Source of the DNA: Tenrec ecaudatus
Lineage: Eukaryota; Chordata; Mammalia; Afrosoricida; Tenrecidae
Length of the DNA stretch: 64,000 nt
Direction of reading: 5' to 3'
NCBI RefSeq assembly: GCF_050624435.1
Contig: NC_134541.1
Span: 10,339,995 to 10,403,994 of the forward strand
This document shows, one piece after another, positions 20,650 through 32,496 of this stretch. Position numbers and translations under genes: made by a program. Below the pieces are notes generated by a model that was not told the origin of the DNA, made no database searches, and saw only the letters and a program-made list of their open reading frames with translations. Within the stretch, counting starts at the first letter, position 1, and every line of letters begins with the position of its first letter.

Positions 20650-21011
20650 CGTGAATGGTGCAGATGATCAATCCACTCAGCTGCTAACTGAAAGGATGGA
20701 GGTTCAATTCCACCCAGAGGTGCCTCAGAAGAAAGGTCTGGTGATCTGTCTCCAAAAAATAAAAAATCAGAGCACACATTCCACCATGACAAACATACCA
20801 GGGAAAAAACAAAAAACACCTCACTGCCGCCAAGTCAATGCTGACTCGTAGTGAGCTTCTGAGACTGGAACTGCTGGCAGGAGTGGAGCATCCCATCTTC
20901 CTCCCGAGGAGCTGCTGGTGGTTTCTAACTGCTGACTCTGCGGCATGTAACCACTACACCGCCAGGGACCCTGGACACCTATCGGGCCGCCATAAGTTGG
21001 AATGACTCTAA
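20650..21011 (+). mobile_element. AfroSINE, second subfamily, interrupted
   Basis: 'cagctgctaactgaaaggat', 'ttcaattccacccagaggtg' and 'cctcagaagaaaggtctggt' mark the longer-bodied AfroSINE subfamily. Its tail ('ccgccataagttggaatgac') reappears at about 20986-21008 after an inverted AfroSINE at 20818-20972. The two halves are one element split by that insertion. Confidence 0.75.
20818..20972 (-). mobile_element. AfroSINE inserted in an AfroSINE
   Basis: Tail 'gccgccaagtcaatgctgac', middle 'catcccatcttcctcccgag' and head 'ctacaccgccagggaccc' are in order. It sits between the body and tail of the plus-strand copy. Confidence 0.85.
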
Positions 21012-21779
21012 GGTAACTGGTGGTGGTGGTGGCTATTCTTAGCCCCATTGACAAAATTAGAAATAGGGTCTGAGAAAGACAGGTACTCGAAATACAGGTC
21101 ATGTCCCTACGCAGCCACCCACTTGCTGCCATGTGTCAATCCAGCTCATAGTCAACTGACAGAACAGAGTAGAACAACCACACAAGGTTTGCAAGGACGC
21201 AAATCTTTCCAAAAGCAACCTGCCTGGTCTTTCTTGCATGCAGCAGCTCGAGGGTTTGTGTCACCAAGAGAGTACTTTCCCCACTGTGCTGCCAGGAGGC
21301 CTTGTCTGAGAGCGACAGAGAAGCCCCATTGGCTGGAAGCACAGGTTGCAGAATGAACTCGCAGCTCCAGAGGAGGTGGGTTCCCTCTGCCTCTTGTTCC
21401 CTTCCTGCTGAGCCCGGCACAAAGGCACTTCCCTCAAGTCTCCTTCAGAGGCCACAGACACCCCTACTTCTCATTCATGCCTCTCCTTCCAAAAAGCAGT
21501 GTTCAAACACAACAGAAACCACCACCACTACCAGACTGCATCTTCAACCCCTGCAGAGGAGAGGGCACCAAGCCTGCAGATTATCCCGAGTCCCCTGGCA
21601 GGGACATTTGAACCTGAGCTTGCCTTAATCCACGCAGTGACGAACAGCTCAGCAGTGAGAACCTCGGGCTAGGAGGTGGAGGGGTCTCGGGGGACAAGCC
21701 AGGCATCTGATCTGAAGTCCACCCCCCGACTCCCATAACGGCTTCAAGATCAGCAGGACAGGACACTGATTCTGGCCTC
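21012..21779. other. Unassigned DNA
   Basis: No element recognised. Short open frames of about 100 codons show no domain. Confidence 0.4.
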
Positions 21780-22930
21780 AAAGATTTTTGATTTATTTAT
21801 TGTTTTTAATGGGCGGGAGCAGCCTTCTTGCCAGCTAGGTAAATAGTTCATGGGTTATTTATTTTATCTCTAGTCCTGCTTAAATTGAGTTCAAAATAAT
21901 TAGATAACCCTGCAAAAGCTGCGGCTGGTACTAATTCCACTTAATGATTTTCTTGTGTAGTTGCCCAGAGAAAGGGGGTTATCTGTGAAAACAAGCCTTA
22001 AACTATTAATAGAGAGAAAACGCCATTTCAGCAGCTCACCCCAGGTGAAGGGGCGCTGGTCACTATCAGGCCCCGGGCTGGCCAGGGGGCCTGGGCCCTC
22101 ACTTGCCCCAAAGGCCCTTTCCTGCCCACTTGAAGTTGACTGCTCCATCCCAAGCTTCACGGGCAACTTGCTCCCAACCCCTTACACTATTTGTGGCCTT
22201 AATTGAGGGACCTAAAAAAACAAATTAATCACCCCGGCCCATAAAAATGACAGAATTCATATGGTAGCATTCTTCATTCCCTCCAATTTGTTCTCCTGAA
22301 ATCCCCGTGGCGATTTATTTGCTGAATGTGTGAGTTTTCTCTTTCTTTCTTTCCTCCTTCCGTTCTCTTCCCCCCACTCCCCACCCCCACCCCCCACCCA
22401 CACACGGAAAATCACAAATTGTTGTCAAGGTTAACGAGTTAATATTCTCATTCAATATTTATTTTTGAGGGAAGACGTGGAAGCGCCGCGACCGTTCCTG
22501 TTCTTCCCTCCACCGCAAAGTCTGGCTTCTTAATCAAAGTGACAAGGACACTGTCCTTTGGATGATACTCGGAATCATCGAGACTGAAAAATGAGCTTTA
22601 TTAATCAGCAAACCCTGATTAATTATTATAAAGTGCGGCGCCTACATTTCTGTACATTTTAATAATTCCTGCGGAAGGCTAACAATGTCCCCCGTGGTTT
22701 GGAGTCTTTGGGGTTTGAATTTTTCTAAGCAATGTCACAATAAATAGTCAAGAGAAGCACTGTTCTCTCTTTAATCCACTCTGCTTCAAGCCGGCAAGCC
22801 AGGCAAAGCCTCCTTTTTTGTCCAATTTCCCATCTATAATTCATCATTTGCATACAAAGTAAGGAGTTCAGAATCAGCAGCTTCATCAGTTTTCAAAATA
22901 CCAGGGGACAGCGGGGGTGATTTATCGCAG
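21780..22930. promoter_or_regulatory. Candidate conserved noncoding element cluster
   Basis: About 1.15 kb without recognisable transposons, AT-rich with many homeodomain-type cores, including TTAATTA at 22619-22625 and several TAAT or ATTA words near 21845, 22210 and 22440. Such composition is common in enhancers of developmental genes. I cannot name the target gene. No coding frame is convincing. Confidence 0.4.
22332..22403. repeat. Polypyrimidine tract with minus-strand G-quadruplex motif
   Basis: C/T-only sequence over most of 22334-22400. C runs at 22370-22375, 22379-22382, 22384-22388 and 22390-22395 are separated by one to three bases, so the minus strand can form a quadruplex. It lies inside the repeat-free block. 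Confidence 0.8.
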
Positions 22931-23207
22931 GGCACATTATCTAGTTCACACAATCAGGATATTTCTGTGGAACACAGCCTGTCATGATTTCTGGATAAGA
23001 GCGGCCTCCCAAAAACTCCACTGAAGAAAGGCCACCCGTCTGATGACCTTCGGTCCGTCCAGAGTCCCTGCTGTTTACCCAGACATGTCCTCCCCGCGTC
23101 CCCATCCACAAAGGAACACAGCCCACTCCAGAAGGGCAGGTGAGCTTGTACACGACACATGCCTGAGGCTTCGGCACCATGCCTGGCAGGCATCAGACAA
23201 AACTCAC

Positions 23208-23490
23208 TCACTCACTGCCAGTGACTCGATTCCAAGTGATCGAGCTAGACTCTCCACCTTGGCTGGAGTGGTGGTTCCACCAGGCCACGCCACTTAGCTG
23301 GGGTCACTTTCTACCCCTGGTAACCCCATGCCCATTAGAGAGCTGGGCTCCATGGGGTGTCGCTTTTGTAATGGTGATTTTTCGGAAGGAGATTGCCAGG
23401 CCTTTCTTCTGAGGAGTCGCTGGGTGGACTCAAAGCACTGACCTTGGGCTTAGTGGACAAGCACATACGGTGTGCTGCACACCATGGGAG
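23208..23490 (-). mobile_element. AfroSINE (longer-bodied subfamily) with internal insertion
   Basis: Complemented tail at about 23215-23240 ('tgccagtgactcgattccaa'), then about 100 bp of extra DNA, then 'gctccatggggtgtcgcttt', 'ttgccaggcctttcttctga' and 'gggtggactcaaagcactga'. The inserted part is unassigned. Confidence 0.65.
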
Positions 23491-23714
23491 ATACAGGTGT
23501 TAAAACTTGGAAACGGAAGACCCGTGTGTTTCCCTGTGCATAAAGTCTGCTCCAAATTACATGCTGAGTAGAGGGTTATCAAAATGGCAACGTATGGTTG
23601 GGCTTCCAAAAATTCATGGGAAAATTCCATGATCTCTCCATTCCACATGTCCATAACATATAAAACTCCCATGCCTCTCATGTGAGAATAATGAGGCAAG
23701 GTTATAATGAAAAG

Positions 23715-23759
<45 letters not shown>

Positions 23760-24244
23760 TTTGACAGGCTGGCTCCTGATCTGAGAATTTCTTGGGACTT
23801 AAATGCTGAGGTCTTAACAATGTGACCGAGTCTCCAGCAGCTTGACAATCGGCTCACTAAAATAGGGGCTCCCAACACTCAATGGTGATGAGGTAGCTCC
23901 AACTGGGGATCCACAAGCTACCACAGGGCCATCTTATACGGACATTTATCAAATCTGAAGCTTCCACACATCCACCTTGGCTGATCTTCTGGGAAGCGAG
24001 TCTCAAGTTTGTCACACCCAGTAATAACAAGGTGAAGTTTGTAATAACCTAACATGTAGTAGCAATGAGTTGAAATATGCCGATGCTTTCATATTCCTAC
24101 ACCTGAATGGGCCACTGCCTTCATGGCAGACTCAAGACCATGGAGAGGGGTTTGGGGGAATCCCTGCCACAGACGGCTACACAGGTGTGAAAAGAGAAGT
24201 GCGTCATGGGGGAGTGAGATAGGAAGCTTTGATGTCGGCTTGCA
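23491..24244. other. Unassigned DNA with a CA microsatellite
   Basis: Apart from the CA tract at 23716-23757 nothing is recognised. Confidence 0.4.
23716..23757 (+). repeat. (CA)21 microsatellite
   Basis: Twenty-one uninterrupted CA units. Confidence 0.98.
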
Positions 24245-24697
24245 CCTGTGTAGGGGTAGTCGAGCTTGTCCACAAGGTCACATGCTGATGCCTCTTGGTT
24301 GGTGCAGTCTTTTAATCAGAAAGAAGCTGGCAACTTCCTTCCCTTGTCCCTGCCCCATCCACCTTCCTCCTTGCGGGGCCTCTGTGCCCCTCTCCAGTGG
24401 CAGCCCCACGTGGGCCACCCACCTCAGAGTGCTGCCAGCGCCCGGCATGTTTCCACGGGTACTTGGATCCTTGCAACTCTGCACCCACCAGCCCGTGACC
24501 CTCCCGCCTCCTGCTTCACCCTCTGCATCACAGGCCTGCAGCTGCACGAGTCTGAAGAGGACCGTGGCGACCATCGGACTTGTGGACTTCAGTTAGACTG
24601 GGCCGGGATGCCTTCTTGATCTAGTTATAAAGTTCTTTCTTATACATACAAGAGTGTCATCGGGTTTGTTTCTCTGGATAACCCAGCCTAATTTGTG
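24245..24697 (+). mobile_element. 0.5-kb L1-3'-end-like element, diverged sense copy
   Basis: 'gactgggccgggatgccttc' and the end 'gggtttgtttctctggataa' (about 24661-24680) align with the ends of the copies at 6075-6627 and 52555-53098. The middle is more diverged and GC-richer. Confidence 0.6.
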
Positions 24698-25748
24698 GAA
24701 GCTTCAAACAGAAGGGCCTCAGGCAATTTCACAGCATTTCCTGCCACCAAGAACCCCTGGGGAGGAATGGGGTAGTTCCATTTCAGCCTAGGATCCATGT
24801 GGTGCAGAGAGACAGAGCAAGGAGCATGCAGTGGGATCTCCATGGACAGACAAGGGCAGGTCAGTGGAGGGAGCATGACTAGATGATGACACCAAAGAGC
24901 AGATCCCCGACTCCACTCTGCCTCTGGCTCCTGTGCATGCGCAGTGCACATAAAGGATACTCCTGAGAAAGAAAGGGGGACCCTGAGTGAAATATGTTAG
25001 TTCCCCCATTTGACATCTTAGGGACTTGCATCAATTATGAATTAGATCCCTAAGTTATCCTATTTTTAGATGCCATCAAGTTGATTCAGCCCTATCGGGA
25101 CCCTACAGGACCAAATGTGACTGCCCCTCAGGGAAGAAGATTTCCCTGTTGTAATCTGTACAAGAGCTGATCCCCGGGCTGTCCTGCTTGCCAAGCTACT
25201 GGGTGTATCCAATCGCCACCATGGAAGTCATCAGCCAAGTGCTCAGCTTTTGTTCCATTAGATAATCCAAGGAACAGCGCTTGGATAAGATGAAGACGTG
25301 TCTTTCTCTTGTGTAAATCAAGTCTGTTAATGCACATTCTCATCCAGTACTGTGTCTCTGGCATATCACTGGGGACTCAGGATTCTCGTTGGTCTGTCAT
25401 GCTTTCCGTGAGGCTTTCCGCATGAAGCTCTGCTTGGGTCCAATGTGGCTGCTGGAATGCCAGCCATCACTTTGGCATTTCCGTGAAAAAGGAAAACGAA
25501 ACAGGAACAAAAGCAAAGGACAGTCAGAGCTTATATTTATTGATGCTCTCCTGCTTGCACGTTCATTTCATGGATGAGATGTATCGCCAAGTGCGGCTGT
25601 GAAGTACGGCCCCTTTGCTGGGTGCCTTGCCAGCCTGAATAAAACCAGAGATTGGTCACAAAGGCAAGGGGGAAGGAATAATATGAGCAGAGCAGTGAGC
25701 AGTCTCTGCCACAAAGTTCACAACACAAATTAAGCTGGCTTAGAGAAT
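24698..25748. other. Mostly unassigned DNA
   Basis: A short complemented AfroSINE tail is at 25068-25135 ('gccatcaagttgattcagcc'). The rest, notably 25160-25740, has no recognisable repeat and could be single copy. Confidence 0.4.
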
Positions 25749-26300
25749 GCGTTAGGCTAGTTTCTCTAGAGGAGCAAAACCAGAGAAGCATAGGGATCAG
25801 TATATATAACATACTGTCATTGAGCTAATTCTGATTCAGCGTGACCCTAGTGGAAAGAGTAGAATGGACAGACTGTAAATCGTTACAGAGAAGCAAGATG
25901 AGTTCGAACCACTGCCTCCTTTGGTGAGCAATCAAGTATTTAATCTGTGGGCTAACAGGGATCCTAGAAGTATGAATACATTCATTTCAAAGAAATGGGG
26001 GCTATGGAGGCTGGGAAATCCCAAATCTCTGGTTTAGACATCAAGCGAGAGACTCTCCCTGACCCACATGGCTGCAGGGTTGGCAGACCCACAATCTGCA
26101 CGTCAGGCAGCAGGCTGCTGGCTCAAATCCCAAGAATCAGCGGTCGTAGGCTGATGAGTCAGATCCAGGACTGAGAGGTGGTAAGCTTTACCAGGGATCC
26201 CATTCATATTGAATTCAGGTGACATCCTCAAGGCAGCCATCCTTCCAATCAATTGGCTGACACATTAGATTACCAAAAAGAAGGATGATTATGTATTATG
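25749..26300 (-). mobile_element. L1-type 3' end, antisense, split by an AfroSINE
   Basis: It starts 'gttaggctagtttctctaga', the complement of an L1 3' end. After the SINE at 25810-25968 it resumes with 'atggaggctgggaaatccca' and 'gctgctggctcaaatcccaa', an order typical of antisense mammalian L1 3' UTRs. Confidence 0.65.
25810..25968 (-). mobile_element. AfroSINE inserted in an L1 3' end
   Basis: 'actgtcattgagctaattct' is the complemented tail, and 'gatgagttcgaaccactgcc' contains the complemented B box. The head is degraded. Confidence 0.75.
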
Positions 26301-26457
26301 TTTGCCAAAACCACTGAGCTGCGGGGCCTAGTCAAATGGACATACAGCATCAATCATCATAGGGAACATCACAGATATTATTTCTCCTTACAAACTTGAT
26401 CTTGTGGCCTCTTGTACCGCCGTCATCCTTGATCATATCTCCCCTAGAAAATCACGC

Positions 26458-26635
26458 CAAACCCACTACCATTGAGTCCATTCTGATGCAGGGCAAGCCT
26501 AGATAGGGTTTTCTAGACTGGGAATGTTTACGGGAGTAGATGGCCTCTCTCTTCTTCCACAGAGCCACGGGGGGAGGGGGGGTGTCACAACCATTGACCT
26601 GAGAGTTTATATCTCAATGCCCCACCCCGCAAGGC
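26458..26635 (-). mobile_element. AfroSINE
   Basis: Complemented tail 'ccattgagtccattctgatg' at about 26471-26490, then 'ctctctcttcttccacagag' and a degraded head. A G-rich insertion (26567-26582) replaces part of the middle. Confidence 0.75.
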
Positions 26636-26926
26636 TAAAAGGCTGCAGTCTCCAATGGAGCACACGATTGAGATATAACCCACAGCCTTTCCCACAGCAG
26701 AGACCTGGTGAGCAATGATTCCCATGTGTCATTTGTAATTATGGGTGCTAGAAGCAAATGTAAGTTTTCCTTCTCAGTAAAATGCTTTTGCAATTACACC
26801 AGTCTAAATGTACCTCCCCACCTCCGCCCCGCCGAAAGTCCTGTAGGTGAATCCCTCGGCCATGATATTTCTGGGAGACACAGTCCCTCTTGCCTTCTCA
26901 AGGCAGACATTTCTATCAGGCTGTGG

Positions 26927-27105
26927 TTGTTAGGTGCTATGCAGTCTGCTGGGACTCACAGCGGCCTGAGGCACAACAAAGGAAGGCATTCCCCAGGCCT
27001 GGGCCAGTCTTACCCTTGTTCTGTTTGAGCCCCCAGCTGCTGCAGCAGTTGAATCAATCCATCACCTGGAGGGTCTCCTACTTGTTTGCTGACCCTCAGC
27101 CCTCA
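26927..27105 (-). mobile_element. RTE (BovB-like) LINE 3' end
   Basis: It starts with 'gttgttaggtgctatgcagt' and 'ctgggactcacagcggcctg', the antisense RTE tail. It continues through 'ttgaatcaatccatcacctg' and 'gagggtctcc' to 'tttgctgaccctcagccctc'. Confidence 0.8.
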
Positions 27106-27199
27106 GGGGGGAGACCTTGTAAAATAAAGTGGGGACACATGCAGGTCCTGCACATGCTGATGCCTTACCACTTTTGCTAGTGAAGTTCAGGAGTGACAT

Positions 27200-27720
27200 C
27201 TGGGGGACCCCGGATTCCTGAGCCTCCGCACCATGTTTGCATTTTCCCCTGCAGAAGTGCAAGTTCTAATCACAGATAACGAGTAAATGAGATTATGATG
27301 TTAGCTTTCTCCAGAGATAACAGCAGTCCCGGTCATAAAACTACCATATGGCAGATTTGGCAGTCTTTGCCGCCAGCCATGGATTAATTATCACACAGAC
27401 AGACTCTGGTCCCCATTTGCGAGTGCCTCCGGCCCCCTGTGGCAGGGATTGGCAACCCAGTGAAGGCGAGAGCCTGTATTATGTTTGCCAGAGACACGAT
27501 GTGACCTTACTGGGGCCAGTTCTGTCATCTCTTAAAATTTAGCTCATGATTAAGTTTATCATTTCAAATAAACACAAAATGTCAGGGCTCTGGGTCTACT
27601 TAGCATGGAGAGCCCAAACCGACCTCTCTCTGATTTAAGAGGGTCCAGGCCAAGGAAATGAGCTGATTAGTTCTCCCATCTGACTTTTATTAAGAGTTAT
27701 CAGATAATATAGTGAGGGTT
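27200..27720. promoter_or_regulatory. Candidate conserved noncoding element
   Basis: Repeat-free, with TTAATTA at 27384-27390, a forkhead-type AAATAAACA around 27566-27574, and several GATA-type words (agataac near 27276 and 27316, tatcagata near 27700). The clustering is suggestive only. Confidence 0.35.
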
Positions 27721-29582
27721 AAATCTGTTCCAATTGGCTGGTTGCCACACACCAACCCACAGGGTATCCACCATGCTTGCCTTGGCATCTCTGAATTACT
27801 CGCTCTAAGCAGGCCCACTGGGCGGGTCACCCAGGAACGTTGCCTTTCTGCCTGGCATCTACTAATAAGGGTCAATTCCACCCATCTTTATCAAATCCAC
27901 TCCCATGTTCCCTAATTCTTCATCACTTGAGGATGCAGGTACCCCTTGGAATGTCCTGTTCCATCGTTCACTGACAAGGACAGATCAGAGCATGGACCCA
28001 TGTCTCCCCCTGTGGATCTTTAGTGTCCATGCCCCTGTCTCCACCCATGCCTTACTGCCATTCAGAACTGAGGCATCCAGTGTGGGGCACCACACTGGGG
28101 CATCCAGACCTGGGGCACCAGAGTGCTGGGTGGTTTGTTGCTCTTTGTTCATTGTTCATTCAATTGGAAACCACTAAGTGAGCTAAAGTTATAAGGACAC
28201 ACATTTCCTTGCCAGCTGACCTCCAAATATGTTCCTGCAGATGGGATCCAACCAGTTGGAATTTGTATTGCAGAGACTGACTGAGTCCAGCAACTCGTTC
28301 CTTCGTCCTGTCCTTATTTTATGAATGCCCCAGCATACTTGTATGCGTCAGCACCACGCGGTGCTAGCTAGACTCCAGGCAACCATGAACTTGGAACAGA
28401 GGTCGAAACCACAGAATCCTCCTAGCCTATTCATCCATCGACTTAGTCAATCAATATTAAAATGCCTACTTTGCCCCTGCCCTCTCATCTGACTCACCTC
28501 AGAGATCAACTTATCCCTAGCTTTATTTGCAGATCACGTGGTTTGAACAAGCTGAGAGCCTTCCCACCAGAATCTGCAGCCCTGCTCCCCGATTAGACGT
28601 GCTCCTTCTCCACTCCATTGTACCACAGTATTCTCTACTTCACTGGTCGTCGTCTTCCATACTTCTGCCCATGCGTCTCTTGCTCAGAAAACAAACCAGA
28701 GCCTCCAGTCTATGCCTGCACACCTAAAGGGGGAAACCAATAATAAAGAAGCACGGCCAAAATTGCAACGGGTAAAGAAGTGATGATTTGCTAAGCCTCT
28801 AGCCGCCTAGCGAGCATGGAAGAACCGCGAAGGCTGCAGCTATCTGTTGCCCACACTGCAGCTCCTCAACGTCCAGTCCACATGCCCACAGGGCAGTGCC
28901 CAACACCTATGTGCTCATCGATCAGCTGAGCGTTTCACCCGTGTTGCCAGGAGGACTGTCCCCAAGATGATGAAACAGCAACTCCCCGGGGACCTCATAG
29001 GTATGGTGTGAAGATAAACACACGGTGACACTGCAGCATGTTCAAGGTTGCTCTGACGAGTGGGGTGATGAAATGTTGGTGTTCAAATATGTGGGGTTTT
29101 TTTTCCATACTGTGTAACACATTTCTGTTAACTTCAGCCGCACACTCAAGGGGAAGGTAGGTCAGACTACTACTGGGTTCGGTGGGGGGGAGGAACAATT
29201 GGTAATGTGTTGACATTGTAGAAAGAGTAATACTCTGAAATACAAAGTGTTTTTTATTTTCAAGAGACGGGCTTTATTGAGGGGGGTGCGTGTGGAAATA
29301 AGAGAGATTCTCCGAATTTCAAGATCAAAGCCAAAGCTGGGAAGGCTTGATAAACACGATAACTCACAAAGACACCAAAACATAGGGCAGGAATATGAGA
29401 ATGAAGGAGGACATATTCCCACTTGGAACGGAAATTTTAAACTCAAAGCAACTGGATGGAAGCAAGTCCAGGGGACTAGAGTTAACCCACTTAGTGAGCA
29501 CCTGAGGGTACAGTTGACCTTCCTCTCCTCGTGGAGAACCGCCTGAATGGGCAGAGGTGGGTGGGACGGGGATATTCAGACT
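27721..29582. other. Unassigned DNA
   Basis: I recognise no interspersed repeat or gene over nearly 1.9 kb. A tiny tandem repeat is at 28066-28125. A minus-strand 'aataaa' near 29272 followed by an A-rich stretch looks like a polyadenylation site but has no recognisable gene body. Confidence 0.4.
28066..28125 (+). repeat. Short tandem repeat, about 29-bp unit, two copies
   Basis: 'ggcatccag' then 'tggggcacca' occurs twice in succession (about 28071-28093 and 28099-28121). Confidence 0.65.
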
Positions 29583-30215
29583 GTTGCTGCTGGTCCAGGT
29601 ACTGTTGAGTCCATTCCGACCCACAGCAACCCTGTGAACAACAGTGGGAAACACTGCCCAGTCCTGTGTCGTCACCATTCTTCCTGTGCTTCAGCCCATT
29701 GCTGCAGCCACTGGGTCAGTCTGTCACATGGAAGGCCTTCCTCTTTCTCACAGTCCTTTTCCTTTACCAAACTTGATGTCCCTCTCCAGGGAATCATCTC
29801 CCCTGACAAGCGAACATCAGACAAAGACCCGTCATTCCTGCCTCTCAGGAGCACTCCGGCCATACTTCTAAGATAGACCTGTTTCTCCTTTCAGCAGTCC
29901 ACCATTCTTTCAATCTCCTCCACCAGCACCACCATTCAAATGCTTCAATTCTTCTCCCGTCTTCCTCCATCGAAGTCCAACTCTCAATGCATACGGGGCA
30001 ATTGGAAATACCCTGGATTGAATACGGCGCACCTCAGTCCTCAAAGTACCTTGTTCTTTAATACTCTAAAGCGGCCTTGTGCATCAGATGTGCCCACTGT
30101 AATAGGTCTCTTGGTCTCTTGACTGCTGCTTGCATGAATGTTGATCACAGACCCGAGCCAGACAAAATCCTCGACAATTTCCATCTTATGTATAGATACC
30201 CAGATGGGCACAGGG
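29583..30215 (-). mobile_element. RTE (BovB-like) LINE, 0.6-kb 3' part
   Basis: The plus strand begins at the complemented RTE tail ('tgttgagtccattccgaccc'). The minus strand codes 'EIVEDFVWLGSVIN' followed by 'SSSQETKR' (about 30070-30180), the stretch just after the reverse-transcriptase core. Frames are interrupted, so it is inactive. Confidence 0.88.
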
Positions 30216-31287
30216 AGATGCTGGGGCCACCGGACTTGCCACTCACTCCCTGTGGCATGGCCCGGGCATCTCAGAAGCCTCTTAGAGAACCCCCACCACA
30301 TCCATGACAGCACCACAGCAATATGGAGCCCGAGAGCCATAACATGCTGGCAGTTTATTTACAAGGGCTGACGGACCAGGGCAAAGTTCTCATAACAACG
30401 CCTGTCACTAATTAACAGATTACTCATTACATCGGAGTGGTATGAGGAAACTAGCCAATGGATCCTGAATTCCTCAAGACAGTGCTGATGTACCAAGAAG
30501 ATTCCGGAGCTAGACGAGTCCTGGACTCAATGTGTGGAGAATGGACAATGGATGCAGAATTGCCCACACAAGAAGATCCTAGAACAAAATCCCCAAATAC
30601 CAGTTGGAGCTACTGTTTGCTTTGAAAGCCAGTGGGGCCAGAATATGACACAAGCCCCAGAAGTTTCTCCACTCATACCAGAATGGATTTCTGCTCACAT
30701 GATAGAAGCATCACATATGATAGAACCAAGGTGGGGGGAGGGGACTGACAAGAGAGTCTTGAAATGTACTGAGACTTCAACCAAAAGTAACCAAAGGGGG
30801 CATGGGGTGGTGAAGGGTTTTCCATTTTCAGTGGCAATCAGAGCCCTTGAATTAAAATTTTTAAATTTTAGTTTAAAGAAAACAAATCTCTTTTTCTGGA
30901 ACCCAGAGTTTGCAGCTGTTGACCTGTGAGCCTGTGGCACACAAACTGAGGTGTTTTGGAGGAAGGCAGAAGAATGGCTAGGTGTACCTGGGTGGATGCA
31001 GGGAAGACACCATGAGAGGTAAGTCAGATGAAGATGAAGATGACGGGGCGACAGAAGGAGATGGCCCGCCTGTGAAAGGAAAGAAGAAGTGGAGCCAGAA
31101 CATGGCACTTTCCAAAAGGACAAGGCTGTAATATTGGGGCAAAGATACGGGCAAGGAGAATAGACTTCGTCTTCTAGCCTCTGGTGCAGTGCTTTCCGTG
31201 GGAGAATGAAACTGTCAGAGTTAAACAGTTGACTCCTGTGGCCAGAGAGTGGAAGAAAAGATCTGAGCTATCATTTTAATCCCACCA
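30216..31287. other. Unassigned DNA
   Basis: No recognisable element. Open frames of 131 and 142 codons overlap on opposite strands and show no domain. Confidence 0.4.
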
Positions 31288-31478
31288 AGGAGCCCTCCCT
31301 GGTGGTGCAGTGGTTACGAGTCGGGCTGCTAACTGAAAGGTCACAAGTCCAAAACCACCCAGCTGCTCCATGGGAGAAAGAGGAGGCTTTCTATTCCGGT
31401 CAAGTGACAGTCTCTGAAACTCACGTCACTGTGAGTCAGAATCTACTCGATGGCAGGGAGTTTGGTTGGGTTTTTGGA
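31288..31478 (+). mobile_element. AfroSINE, one of the best preserved
   Basis: The head 'ggagccctccctggtggtgc' contains an A-box-like TGGTGCAGTGG at 31303-31313. A degenerate B box lies near 31346-31356. The tail 'gtcagaatctactcgatggc' is followed by 'agggagtttggttgggtttt'. It shows the internal RNA polymerase III promoter layout typical of tRNA-derived SINEs. Confidence 0.93.
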
Positions 31479-31749
31479 GGGCATAAGAATAACATGGGGA
31501 AATACGTCATGCCCAAAGGCCTGCTCTAGAGATTCTGTTGCAATTGGCCTGAGGCTGAGCCCGGGCACTGGCGTTATTCAAAGCTCCCCTCGTGGCACGG
31601 AAACCCTGGCCGAAAACTTATTTCAGAAGCAAGGGAGTAGCAAGGAAGGCCCTGGAAGATTTAATGATTCCCAGACAGGGCATCAAGGTGAAAGACTCTA
31701 CAAGAGCTTCAAGAATGGATGCATGCCAGCCAGGAACTGTGCCGCAGGG
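31479..31749. other. Unassigned DNA
   Basis: No element recognised. Confidence 0.4.
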
Positions 31750-31883
31750 GTCTCGGGGCTGAGGCCTTCTGGCAATGGATTTCCAAGCCTGTCTTCTGGG
31801 GTAGCACTGGGTGGCTTTGAACCCTCAACCTTTGGGTGAGTAGTTGAGCACCGAGCTGTTTGCCTCACCCAGGAGCCCCAGGA
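31750..31883 (-). mobile_element. AfroSINE, partial
   Basis: 'ccaagcctgtcttctggggt' and 'ctgggtggctttgaaccctc' are the complemented middle and B-box parts. It ends at the head 'cacccaggagcccc'. The complemented tail is missing. Confidence 0.75.
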
Positions 31884-32496
31884 GTGGTAGGCTCCATAAA
31901 AACAAGAGTGATGTCAATTTGCTTTCCAGACATTTACACTCAGAGCCTGAAATCCAGGGGAGGCTCAGTTACATATTTGCTAAAGAAATGAATTCACTTC
32001 ACCAGATTTTCTTGACATTTCCCCAAAGGGATCCCCTTTGAGAGGTCCTCCCCTGGATGCGAACTAATTTAGTCCCACATTTATTCCATTTCCTCCCTGC
32101 CTTCCTCCTTCCTTATTGCATCCACTCTTGGTCTTTGTCTCTACTCTTACTCTCTCATCCACTTCTTTCCAAACCCTTCCATTCTCCTTCCTATTCTGTC
32201 AACACATGTTTTGTTAGTTAGTTATTTCCAACTACACACCAGGAACTATAGCATGGACTAGAGCCAGTGGTGTGAGAATATAAACAAGAATAAGACAGTC
32301 TGGACTTCAGGGAAAAATTTATCGAAAGAGGCAGTTGGATAATCAAGTAATATTGGCACAAGATGATATCATAGACACTGGAACCTATGGGGGTCCCAAG
32401 AAGGGAACTATGGGAGTCGCACGGTCCCTCTTGGCATGAGGTGGTTTGGTAACAGTATGGCAGAAAGGCAAATGGTTGCATTGAAGTCAAACTCAG
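31884..32496. other. Unassigned DNA with a pyrimidine-rich stretch
   Basis: 32045-32200 is C/T-rich. No repeat or gene recognised. Confidence 0.4.

Noticed and set aside
30534-31123. 131- and 142-codon frames on opposite strands
   Set aside because: They overlap each other and have no domain.
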